IMG/VR virus record: IMGVR_UViG_3300009702_000035
Location: 1-46,062 of that record
DNA length: 46,062 nt
Direction: 5' to 3' (one strand)
Source of the DNA: a virus
In this document: positions 39,275 to 46,040 of the stretch, one piece after another
How the letters are laid out: each line of letters starts with the position of its first letter
How positions within the stretch are numbered: position 1 is the first letter of the stretch
The notes under the pieces: generated by a model
Seen by the model: the letters and a program-made list of their open reading frames with translations, nothing else
The model's database searches: none
What the model was told of the DNA's origin: nothing
Program-made: the position numbers and the translations under genes

Positions 39275-39853
39275 CTAGCGCGGGCGCCACTCCACGCCGA
39301 GGTGCTCCGTCACCGGCCCATAGATGCCGTGGTGGGCGAACGCGTCCGCGGCCATGCAGGCCTGGATGTCCGGGGCGTAGGTGATCCCGAACCCGCGCTC
39401 CTCCGCCAGGGCCCCCAGCTGTGTCCCAGTCGCCCAGAGGCAGTCCGGCGGAGACAGGGCAGACCAGCCGTAGTCTCCGGTCCGAGCGCGCTCCGGCCAG
39501 CTCCCGGAGGTCGTATCGACGATCGTCCCCTCCGGCGCCTCCGGGGATCGGTAGGCGAGCCAGCAGTGCAGTTCCGGCAGCTTCCCCGTGATGATCATCG
39601 GGACAGCCTCCTGGAGGTCCCACTGGTAGCTGAAGTGCGTGGCCGATACCCCGTCGTCCTGCTCTGGGCGGACCATCGGCCACTGCGCGGTCCCGGCCTG
39701 GAGCATGGTCCTGAGGTCGGCCCGCAGGATCAGGAGGGCCTGGAGCGTGACGGCCTCGTAGAGGCACGCGTGGGTCGCGCGGACGGTCGGCCAGATCGCC
39801 TCCCGGACCCGGCGGGCCTCCAGGACGACCGTCCGGTAACGGTCGGGGACCAT
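39275..39853 (-). CDS. Papain/transglutaminase-like protein 3 (Cys-His-Asp)
   Basis: 192 residues. Cys30 in ATHACLYEAVTLQALL, His96 in LPELHCWLAYRS and Asp113 in TIVDTTSGSW keep the order seen in the proteins at 22824 and 26865. The end HHGIYGPVTEHLG resembles GIYGPWEL of the first. Start overlaps the previous stop. A thiol-hydrolase fold is plausible; activity unknown. Confidence 0.65.
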   Translation of the reverse strand: MVPDRYRTVVLEARRVREAIWPTVRATHACLYEAVTLQALLILRADLRTMLQAGTAQWPMVRPEQDDGVSATHFSYQWDLQEAVPMIITGKLPELHCWLAYRSPEAPEGTIVDTTSGSWPERARTGDYGWSALSPPDCLWATGTQLGALAEERGFGITYAPDIQACMAADAFAHHGIYGPVTEHLGVEWRPR

Positions 39854-40332
39854 CAGTTCATCTCCGCCTGGCGACGGAAGTCGCCGCCTTCGATAATCTC
39901 CCGGATCACGTCAACGATGATGGCTTTCTGGTCGTCGGTCAGCGCTGACTCAGCCGGCCGACACGACATCCCCTCGATCCGCTCGAGCCGGTCCAGGATG
40001 TCCCGGAGGATGACGATCTGGCGCTCGGTCAGGTCGCACCACTCGTCCCGGGCCGGCGTCGTACCGAGCCAGATGACGGTGCCGAAGACAGGGTAGGGAC
40101 CCGGGTGACCGGGGCAGTCCGGGCACGGGATCGTGGGAAGGAACAAGTTGCCCATCTCGCCCTCCGGGGCCGGCGGTCCGTCCCGGGTCAGGCAGACTAC
40201 CCCGGCTGCGTCCCAAAACGGTGATCGGTGCTCGTCTAGGTCTCCGCCGATCACGGCCTGGAGGTCATCGGTGTCGATCAGCTCGACCCCGGGGGATTCC
40301 CGGGGTCTCAGGACTAGGGCGCGGACGTTCAT
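39853..40332 (-). CDS. DUF3846-like protein with a zinc knuckle
   Basis: 159 residues. The N-terminus (RALVLRPRESPGVELIDTDD, LQAVIGGDLD) resembles DUF3846. A middle insert with IPCDC-like pairs (TIPCPDCPGHPGPYPVFGTV) may bind zinc. The C-terminus is helical (ERQIVILRDILDRLERIEGM, AIIVDVIREIIEGGD). ATG overlaps the previous TGA (ATGA); GGAGGAG lies upstream as part of a tandem repeat. Confidence 0.6.
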   Translation of the reverse strand: MNVRALVLRPRESPGVELIDTDDLQAVIGGDLDEHRSPFWDAAGVVCLTRDGPPAPEGEMGNLFLPTIPCPDCPGHPGPYPVFGTVIWLGTTPARDEWCDLTERQIVILRDILDRLERIEGMSCRPAESALTDDQKAIIVDVIREIIEGGDFRRQAEMN

Positions 40333-40820
40333 CGGGTCTCCTCCTGATCGGTGTCTCCTGATCGGTGTCTCCTGATCGGTGTCCAGTGGCGCTTCTTGGG
40401 CCCGTGGCGCGTCGCTAGGCGTGTCGGTGGGCGCCGTCCCTCTGGGGCCCTGGAGCCGCTCTCAGCGGCCCGGAGGGCCTCGTCCTCGGCGTAGCTGTCC
40501 AGGTAGGGTTGGAGGACTCGTCGGTGCCGCCGGAAGCAGGAGGGCCCGACCGGGTACATCGCCAGGCACTCGCCAGCGCACGAGTCGTGTGGGAGACTGG
40601 CGCGTATCTCGGAGCCACCGCCGCAGAGGTGGAACATCTTGACCTTGTCGGACCCGCAGAACCGGCCGCACATCAAGCAGGGGTAGTCACCCTTGCCGAG
40701 CCCGCGCTCCTCGTTCTGCCGGCGCTTCTTGTAGGTCAGGTGGCTGACGTCGTCGTAGAGGACTGGGGTCGGCCAGTGGGCCGGGACATCCCGGTCTGCG
40801 TCGTTCGTTCGCGTCTCCAC
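40329..40820 (-). CDS. Cys-rich protein, unknown function
   Basis: 163 residues from GTG at 40820. The middle has YPCLMCGRFCGSDKVKMFHL, CGGGSEIRAS, DSCAGECLAMYPVGPSC, a set of CxxC-type pairs that suggests one or two zinc sites. The C-terminal Arg-rich tail (KKRHWTPIRRHRSGDTDQEE) is translated through the tandem ribosome-site repeat at 40345-40384, so part of the tail is a by-product of that duplication. Confidence 0.55.
   Translation of the reverse strand: METRTNDADRDVPAHWPTPVLYDDVSHLTYKKRRQNEERGLGKGDYPCLMCGRFCGSDKVKMFHLCGGGSEIRASLPHDSCAGECLAMYPVGPSCFRRHRRVLQPYLDSYAEDEALRAAESGSRAPEGRRPPTRLATRHGPKKRHWTPIRRHRSGDTDQEETR
40345..40384. repeat. Three tandem copies of a ribosome-site unit
   Basis: TGATCGGTGTCTCC repeated at 40345-40358 and 40359-40372, with a shortened third copy 40373-40384. 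On the minus strand each unit reads AGGAGACACCGATC, the ribosome-site-plus-spacer also found before the genes at 42161 and 37542. So the initiation region was duplicated in tandem ahead of the gene at 40332. Confidence 0.8.
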
Positions 40821-40821
40821 C

Positions 40822-41328
40822 CTACTCGCATCCCTGGGTGATCCGCTCGAGCCGGCTCATCGCCACGTCGATTGCCCGGTGGGCCAGCTCCGCGCGACGC
40901 TCAGCCTCCTCCGCACAGCGCCTGGCCTCCTCCGCGGAGGCCTTCGCTTCCCGGAGGTCCGCGATGATCAGGTCCAGCTCCGAGCGGCGCTCGTCCTTCA
41001 CCTTGGCGCGCAGCTCGTCGTCGTGCTCGTAGGTGTGGATGAACGCCGTGTAATCGTGCTCACTGATCTCACGGGCTCCCTCGTTGTCGCACCAGATCAG
41101 GCCGCGCTTGATCAGGTGGCCGACCGTGCTGGACACGCTGGCCTGGCTCTTGCCGACCGCGATGGCGACCTCGTCGACGGTCACGTCGCTGAACCCGGGC
41201 TCGGCGTAGAGGCCGTCCTGGATCGCGTCGTAGACGGCAGCCATGTTCTCCGTCAGGCCGGCCAGGCGCTCGTCCAGCTCAGCCTCGTTGGTGACCGGCG
41301 CGTAGGTATCGTTCGTCGTCTTACTCAT
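40822..41328 (-). CDS. MarR-like winged-helix protein with a coiled-coil tail
   Basis: 168 residues; ATG at 41328 with AAGGAGAACCAG before it (earlier in-frame Met codons fall in the promoter). Residues ~20-95: ENMAAVYDAIQDGLYAEPGF, DVTVDEVAIAVGKSQASVSS, TVGHLIKRGLIWCDNEGARE, a winged helix. Residues ~110-160 are a heptad coiled coil (AKASAEEARRCAEEAERRAE). Probably a dimeric transcription regulator. It is one candidate for binding the palindrome or the repeated promoters; nothing in the sequence proves it. First gene behind promoter 41351. Confidence 0.7.
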   Translation of the reverse strand: MSKTTNDTYAPVTNEAELDERLAGLTENMAAVYDAIQDGLYAEPGFSDVTVDEVAIAVGKSQASVSSTVGHLIKRGLIWCDNEGAREISEHDYTAFIHTYEHDDELRAKVKDERRSELDLIIADLREAKASAEEARRCAEEAERRAELAHRAIDVAMSRLERITQGCE

Positions 41329-41350
41329 CTGGTTCTCCTTTTCTGCCTCC

Positions 41351-41378
41351 ATCATACCAGCTTCCTAGTCTCTGTCTA
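41351..41378 (-). promoter_or_regulatory. Right-arm promoter 7
   Basis: Minus strand: TAGACA, 16-bp spacer, TATGAT, followed by GGAGGCAGAAAAGGAG; flank TAGCTAGGATTCTGC upstream. Confidence 0.85.
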
Positions 41379-41449
41379 GCAGAATCCTAGCTATTTCTGC
41401 TAGTCTTCCTAACCCCCTAGGTTGCAAGCGCCGGAGGCTTGCGGTACCG

Positions 41450-41833
41450 CTAGTCGTCCACCGGCATGGGGCTATCATGCGCACACTCCACATGCGCCCA
41501 CTCCTGCATGGCCCTCGGCCAGTCGTCACCGTCTACAGGTGGCTCATCGATCCGGCCATGATCGCGACCAGAGAGCGGCTCGTTGCAAATGAAGCACAGC
41601 GGTACGCCCTCGACTACACGGGTCGCGTGGCAGATCCAGCAGAAGTCAACACGGACCTCGCCGAGCCCTGGACGGCGAGCGCTGATCTCTACTGAGTGCG
41701 GGCCGGAGTAGACGCCGCACGAGTCCCACGAGTGGTGGCATGACCTCTGGAGCAGCCGGTAGAACTCGACTAGGGTCTCGGTGTCCCCGGCCAGGGCAGA
41801 TCGTTCTAGATCCCGCAGTCGTGCGTCGCTCAT
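41450..41833 (-). CDS. Cys-rich small protein
   Basis: 127 residues; GGAGGA 5 nt before the ATG at 41833. Helical start (DARLRDLERSALAGDTETLV, EFYRLLQRSCHHSWDSCGVY) followed by DFCWICHATRVVEGVPLCFI and CNEPLSGRD, two CxxC pairs forming a probable zinc knuckle. The TAG stop overlaps the palindrome copy at 41441-41450, the last one in the window. Confidence 0.6.
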   Translation of the reverse strand: MSDARLRDLERSALAGDTETLVEFYRLLQRSCHHSWDSCGVYSGPHSVEISARRPGLGEVRVDFCWICHATRVVEGVPLCFICNEPLSGRDHGRIDEPPVDGDDWPRAMQEWAHVECAHDSPMPVDD

Positions 41834-41874
41834 GAGTCCTCCATGTAGCCAGGGATCGCGTCGGGGTCGATCAC
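41830..41874 (-). CDS. 14-residue coupled mini-ORF
   Basis: GTG at 41874 overlaps the previous stop (GTGA) and its TGA overlaps the next ATG (ATGA); peptide IDPDAIPGYMEDS after the initiator. It bridges two genes exactly, and its last codons contain the GGAGGA ribosome site of the next gene. Probably a coupling leader. Confidence 0.5.
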   Translation of the reverse strand: MIDPDAIPGYMEDS

Positions 41875-42161
41875 TTGCGCTCCCTCGGTCCAGCCTCCTG
41901 GAGGACGGCCAGGACGGCTGCGACAACCTTCGCTCGGACACCGCCCGGGACCTCCCGACCGGAGTCGTCGGTGCGATGCACCCGGTGTTCAAGGAGAAGC
42001 AGGACATCGTAGTAGGTGACCTCGTCGTAGATCCCGAGGTGGATCCCCAGAGACTCACCCCGGACCACCATGCGACCTGCGCGGCCGGAGAATGACACCT
42101 TGACGTAGTCGGGGTTGGACGGGAGGCGGTGGAGGGTCGTCTGTAGGTTCGGTGTCTTCAT
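41871..42161 (-). CDS. Unknown small protein
   Basis: 96 residues; AAGGAGACACCGATG at the start. Mixed beta then helical (DYVKVSFSGRAGRMVVRGES, DEVTYYDVLLLLEHRVHRTD, VRAKVVAAVLAVLQEAG). No family is recognised. Driven by promoter 42183. Confidence 0.6.
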   Translation of the reverse strand: MKTPNLQTTLHRLPSNPDYVKVSFSGRAGRMVVRGESLGIHLGIYDEVTYYDVLLLLEHRVHRTDDSGREVPGGVRAKVVAAVLAVLQEAGPRERK

Positions 42162-42182
42162 CGGTGTCTCCTTGCTGCCTAC

Positions 42183-42210
42183 AGACTAACAGGATCCTAG
42201 CCTATGTCTA
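42183..42210 (-). promoter_or_regulatory. Right-arm promoter 8
   Basis: Minus strand: TAGACA, 16-bp spacer, TAGTCT, the same weaker -10 as the second plus-strand promoter. Its -35 contains the stop codon of the upstream gene (42208-42210). Confidence 0.75.
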
Positions 42211-43059
42211 GCCTTTTCTTGAGATTGGTCCTAACCACTCTGGCGACTCGGGCTTAGTCCGGGCTGTGACGCGCTCGCGGAGTGGATCCAAGACTCCGAG
42301 CAGCCAGGGTTCGACCTCGCGTGCAAGGACAGCCTGGGACTTCTCCGGCCCCAGGACCTCTACCTGATTGCTGACGAGGACATGTAGCGAGGCTGTCGAT
42401 GACCCCCAGGGGAGCCACGAAGTCCGGACGCGATGTGAATCGTTGTAGTACGCGCGGTATCGGTGCAGTGCCATGGTTCGGCAACGCTCGAGGGCCCAAA
42501 GCTCGAGGAGCCGGTATACGCGCTCGCGCGATGTGGTGTAGCGTAGCCGGAGCGACTCGCCGGCCAGGGCGACTACGACTCGCCGGAGGGCCTCCTGGGC
42601 CCCCATGCGGGTCAGGGTCTGGGACCTCTCATAGAGATTCAGAGGACGGGTCGGGCCGCCTGTTGTTAAATGCCGGAAGGCTGCATCTGCAACATCGATG
42701 AGAGCCGTGCCCACGGTCTGTCTGGGATCGTCAGGGACCTGCCGCGGGGTCCATCCAGCCAGGACCTCACAGACCGAGAATCCCAGAACGGAGCCGATCA
42801 CCACAGAGTCCTCGAGGCCGGCAGTCGCGCGAGACCCGCAGGTCCGGCACTTGCTCCGCGGCGGGGTCGGGACTAGGCTCCGGGGCGAGTTCGGGACCCC
42901 GTTCAGGCAAGCACAGTCCTCGCACCCGTGGCAGGACAGGCAGGCCATCATGGATCGGTGTCCCTGCCGGTAGGCGGCGATCCCCCAGGCGACGCCGTCG
43001 GTGGGGTCCCCGGTCTCTCGCCAGCGGCGCCACAGGTCACGGGTCCGGCGGTCAGCCAT
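42208..43059 (-). CDS. Unknown protein with Cys-rich N-terminus
   Basis: 283 residues from ATG at 43059, overlapping the previous gene by 8 nt. N-terminal region: MACLSCHGCEDCACL and SKCRTCGSRATAG (about six Cys), probably zinc-binding. The rest is helical and basic (QEALRRVVVALAGESLRLRY, RVYRLLELWALERCRTMALH). The TAG lies inside the -35 element of the next promoter. No family recognised. Confidence 0.55.
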   Translation of the reverse strand: MADRRTRDLWRRWRETGDPTDGVAWGIAAYRQGHRSMMACLSCHGCEDCACLNGVPNSPRSLVPTPPRSKCRTCGSRATAGLEDSVVIGSVLGFSVCEVLAGWTPRQVPDDPRQTVGTALIDVADAAFRHLTTGGPTRPLNLYERSQTLTRMGAQEALRRVVVALAGESLRLRYTTSRERVYRLLELWALERCRTMALHRYRAYYNDSHRVRTSWLPWGSSTASLHVLVSNQVEVLGPEKSQAVLAREVEPWLLGVLDPLRERVTARTKPESPEWLGPISRKG

Positions 43060-43225
43060 CTGTGTCCTGCATGAAGCAGGCATCGTCCGGGTGGTCTGCG
43101 ATGTACTGGATCAGCCCTTCGCCGGAGCCTAGGAGGGATCGCGCCCGGAGGCAGGTGTGACAGGCGGCGACGTCGACCGGGGCGTCTTCAACGTGGATCT
43201 CATCCCCACAGAAGCAGCACGCCAT
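43052..43225 (-). CDS. 57-residue Cys-rich protein
   Basis: ATG at 43225 (TGATG overlap with the previous stop). ACCFCGDEIHVEDAPVDVAA, CHTCLRARSLLGSGEGLIQY, then DDACFMQDTDG. Two CxxC-type pairs suggest a single zinc ribbon. The gene fits exactly between its overlapping neighbours. Confidence 0.6.
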   Translation of the reverse strand: MACCFCGDEIHVEDAPVDVAACHTCLRARSLLGSGEGLIQYIADHPDDACFMQDTDG

Positions 43226-44022
43226 CAGTCCTCCCTCCCGCTGTCGGCTTCCGGGACCTCCGGCAGGTGCGCTTCAGACATCGGTGTCCTTCGATCGGTG
43301 TTCCCGGAACCGAGCAGGTGAGCGGCGATGTGGTCTGCTTGCCACTGATCTTCGTCACGCGGCATCACCGCCGCTCGCGCCGCCGACCACGCCGCCTCCG
43401 CCGCCGCCGCTACCCACTCCGTCGCATCCGTCGCCGCATCCGTCGCCGCCGCCACCGCCGCCACCGCCGCTGCCCACGCCGCCGCATCCGCTACCCACTC
43501 CGCCGCTCGCGCCGTATCCGCCGCAGCCGCCGACTCTGTCCCCGCCGCCACCGCCGCATCCGCCTCCCGCGCCGCCGCATCCGCTACCCACTCCGCCGCC
43601 ACCGCCGCATCCGCTGACCGCGCCGCCGATTTCGCCGCCAACCGGTGTTCCTCGCACGGGCAACTCGCCCACGCGCGGGCGGCCTAGATCGCGGCTTCGC
43701 ACACGCCGCGGTGCTCACCTGCGAACTGGATCACCCGCTCCGCGCAGTCCGCCGCGAGCCGGGCCGATGCAACATGGCTCAGTCCGCCACATTGCAGCAC
43801 GCGCCGCGCTAGGCTCCATTCGCGCGCATACGACGGAAACTGCGGCGGCGCCGGCTCTACCAGCAGCGCCGCCGCGTCGCCGAGGTAACTCGCCAGCGCG
43901 ACTCGCCGCCGGTCCAGACGCCCTGTCCGGACCAGACCTGCGATCACCGCGGCCCTCGTTTGGACGTCGGTATAGTCCGCCGCCAGAAGGCGGGAAGCGA
44001 CGCGGAGAGAGGCGTCACTCAC
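43225..44022 (-). pseudogene. Ala-rich gene interrupted by an in-frame TAG
   Basis: A single frame of 266 codons broken at codon 113 (TAG, 43684-43686). Before it: RVASRLLAADYTDVQTRAAV, LASYLGDAAALLVEPAPPQF, AERVIQFAGEHRGVCEAAI. After it: AARAWASCPCEEHRLAAKSA then an Ala/Trp/Asp-rich helical repeat (AAVAAEWVADAAAREADAAV) of about 80 residues and QWQADHIAAHLLGSG. The two halves join without a break in style, and CAG to TAG is one base. An 18-codon tail (MSEAHLPEVPEADSGRED) after a ribosome-like GAAGGACACCG may be a separate mini-gene. The GTG start at 44022 is uncertain. Confidence 0.55.
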
Positions 44023-44047
44023 GCGCTGCTCGCCACTCGCACTTGAA

Positions 44048-44530
44048 TCACTTGAGCAGTTCTCTGGTGAACAGGTACCAGCCCAGGCCAAACACGGCCG
44101 GGGGAAGTACTGCGGGCAGCTTGCCGCCGCCCAGCGCGTTCTTACGGATCAGCGTGGCGCCGGCCACCACCGTCCCCGCTCCCAGCAAAGCCGAGGCGTA
44201 GTTCTGGCGGCTCCCGCCGTTCTTCTGGGCCACGCCTGATGCGAGCGCGGTCCACCCAGCGAGGAACAGCGCCTTGCCCTTCTTGCCAACCGAGGCCGGG
44301 GCGCCGCGATCCATGGGAGCACGGGCGAGTACGCCTCCGAGCACTACGCCGCCCATTCCCACGTTCCCGATCCACCCCAGCTTCCGCTTGCCCTTCGAGG
44401 CGCCGTAGGCGATCGCTCCCCACCCGGAAAGAAACGCCGGTCCGACAACCGCCTTGTTCTTCACGCCGAAGGTCATACCAGCCCAGATTGAGGCGGCTCC
44501 TGCGTTAATGGCCAGGTCGCTACTGCTCAC
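44048..44530 (-). CDS. Multi-pass membrane protein
   Basis: 160 residues beginning GTG (GTGA overlap with the previous gene). Four or so hydrophobic segments: AINAGAASIWAGMTFGV, AVVGPAFLSGWGAIAYGA, VGMGGVVLGGVLA, ALFLAGWTALASGVA, plus a C-terminal VLPPAVFGLGWYLF. A Gly/Ala-rich small membrane protein; function unknown. It forms a pair with the next gene. Confidence 0.65.
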   Translation of the reverse strand: MSSSDLAINAGAASIWAGMTFGVKNKAVVGPAFLSGWGAIAYGASKGKRKLGWIGNVGMGGVVLGGVLARAPMDRGAPASVGKKGKALFLAGWTALASGVAQKNGGSRQNYASALLGAGTVVAGATLIRKNALGGGKLPAVLPPAVFGLGWYLFTRELLK

Positions 44531-44937
44531 CGGAGCCTCTCGTTCACGAAATTCGCGACGATCCCGAAGATCGCCGCGTATATCAGCGGCGCTATGACAT
44601 GAACGCGCTTCGCGTCAGACTCGCTCATGCCGAAGATCCTGGTGGGCAGATCGAAGCCCTCATGGCCGATCACGCTAAGAGTCAGCCCCGCCGCGTCTCC
44701 GAACAGCGCGGTCCTCTTGCGCCTCTGTGCCGGCGTGGCCTGCGCCGGCTGGCCCGTCAGGTTGAGCGCGTTGGCAGTCCCAAGAACAGCGGGGACGACG
44801 AACGGAACGGCTTCGTAGTGCTTGATTCCCTTGTGACCTTGCTTGTGGAACGCCTTGCCGACGTAGCTCATGGTGATCGCGAACACCGGTAGCGAGCTGC
44901 CGATCACGAATCCCATAAACGCCTTGTTACGACTCAC
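44527..44937 (-). CDS. Multi-pass membrane protein
   Basis: 136 residues from GTG with AAGGAG 6 nt upstream. Hydrophobic segments: FMGFVIGSSLPVFAITMSYV, VPFVVPAVLGTANALNL, and a C-terminal HVIAPLIYAAIFGIVANFV. Also a basic QRRKRTALFGDAAGL loop. Function unknown. A weak TAGACA-type element at 44974-44979 lies upstream, but its -10 is poor. Confidence 0.65.
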   Translation of the reverse strand: MSRNKAFMGFVIGSSLPVFAITMSYVGKAFHKQGHKGIKHYEAVPFVVPAVLGTANALNLTGQPAQATPAQRRKRTALFGDAAGLTLSVIGHEGFDLPTRIFGMSESDAKRVHVIAPLIYAAIFGIVANFVNERLR

Positions 44938-45038
44938 GTCCGGCTCCTTGTTAGCGGTTCGCGGCTGATCCCTTGTCTAAGCATAAGAAACCGCTCAGCA
45001 CCCGCAACTCAGCGCTCCAGTGTGTCCTCGGTCCGCGC

Positions 45039-46040
45039 TTAACCATCAGTGTTGCTCCAAGGGATCTGGAACCCGAGTCGCACGAGCTTCGCTCCGCACT
45101 CGCTGCGTTCGCGGTTCTTCAGGAGCTTGCCACTCGTATGGCTCCGCTTCAGCCAACCGAACGCTTTGGCCATGGCCAGGATGTCCTTGAGCCCGCCGCC
45201 TTGCGAAATCACCTGGAGGAGCTGCACCTCCATCCGGGAGAGGTAGAGAGCGTTCTCTCGGTAGTCGAGGTAGGCCTGCCACGTCGCTGGACACCATTCC
45301 TTCACGAAGACATCGCCGATGGTTATGGCGTAGTCCCTAATCTCCTTCTGCGCATGCGGGTTTCTTCGCAGTCCGAGAAAGTGAAGCAGGTTGTGGAGGT
45401 CGATCTTCCAGTAGGCCTGAGTGAAGGTCGACAGGGGAAGATCCTTGCGCGCCTGCTCGCGGGCGATCCCGAACTCCAATCGCTCCTCGTAGACCTCACG
45501 AGCGAGAGCCAAGAAATTCTGCTCACGATAGGAGAGATACTCGCCAGGGGTCATACCTGCGCCGATCGCAGCCTGGTAGTTCTCCGGGATGCCTTCCTGC
45601 TCCAGGAACCCTTCCGGCCACGGCATGTCCCCGGCGATGGACTCGCTCCCCTGCTTGTTCTTCTTGGACTGCGCGCGCCAGTCCATCCAACTCGTGATCG
45701 CCGCTTCGTCGATGGCGATGGAGTAGCGCGTTGAATACTCGTTGACCGACGCGGTGCGGTGGCGGATCCACTGGCGCCAGGCATCCATGGGGACGTAGAC
45801 CAGGAGCTTCAGCTCGCACATTTCAAACGGGGTTGTATGTCTATTCCGCATCAAGTAGCGGATCAACGCCTCGTCCTCGCTCAGCTTCTTGGTGCCTTTC
45901 CCATAGGATGTGCGCGCCGCCTTCACGATGGCGGCGTCGTTGCCCATGTAGTCGACCAGCATGATCCATCCCTGGTCGCCAAGACAGGGGATCTTCTTGC
46001 CGATCAAGGCCTCCATCTCAGGGACAACTGGACGGGTCAT
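45039..46040 (-). CDS. thyX: Flavin-dependent thymidylate synthase ThyX
   Basis: 333 residues, longer than typical bacterial ThyX because of a C-terminal extension of about 90 residues. The ThyX signature RHRTASVNEYSTRYS is at residues 93-107, preceded by HTTPFEMCELKLLVYVPMDA and followed by QARKDLPLSTFTQAYWKIDL and HNLLHFLGLRRNPHAQKEIR. It makes dTMP from dUMP using FAD, NADPH and methylene-tetrahydrofolate; the family is common in phages. It lies far from the modification cassette, so no link is claimed, though related enzymes supply modified pyrimidines in some phages. The ATG at 46040 is near the right edge. Confidence 0.9.
   Translation of the reverse strand: MTRPVVPEMEALIGKKIPCLGDQGWIMLVDYMGNDAAIVKAARTSYGKGTKKLSEDEALIRYLMRNRHTTPFEMCELKLLVYVPMDAWRQWIRHRTASVNEYSTRYSIAIDEAAITSWMDWRAQSKKNKQGSESIAGDMPWPEGFLEQEGIPENYQAAIGAGMTPGEYLSYREQNFLALAREVYEERLEFGIAREQARKDLPLSTFTQAYWKIDLHNLLHFLGLRRNPHAQKEIRDYAITIGDVFVKEWCPATWQAYLDYRENALYLSRMEVQLLQVISQGGGLKDILAMAKAFGWLKRSHTSGKLLKNRERSECGAKLVRLGFQIPWSNTDG

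Larger units (their letters stand above)
753..41450. repeat. Dispersed palindrome family TTGCGGTACCGCAA
   Basis: Exact cores GCGGTACCGC at 753, 2644, 4428, 6451, 7186, 8707, 11789, 14369, 20034, 22074, 24568, 26664, 27937, 30349, 30418, 30478, 30538, 31168, 31506, 33668, 36494, 38059 and 41441 (first base given; 23 copies). Degenerate copies are at 6015, 15255, 23909 and 29531. Most have TTG/CAA flanks; 31506 and 38059 have TAG/CTA. Copies inside genes encode AVPQ, RYRK or GGTA. None lies after 41450. By base composition a 10-bp word of this kind would be expected about 0.1 times in 46 kb, so it is strongly over-represented. Confidence 0.95.

Noticed and set aside
753-41450. Palindrome copies as a CRISPR array or intrinsic terminators
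   Set aside because: Spacing is irregular outside the 60-bp cluster and spacers are coding; none is followed by a T-tract.
43284-44201. 305-codon plus-strand Pro/His-rich open frame
   Set aside because: Shadow of the Ala-rich minus-strand gene; GC richness keeps all frames open.
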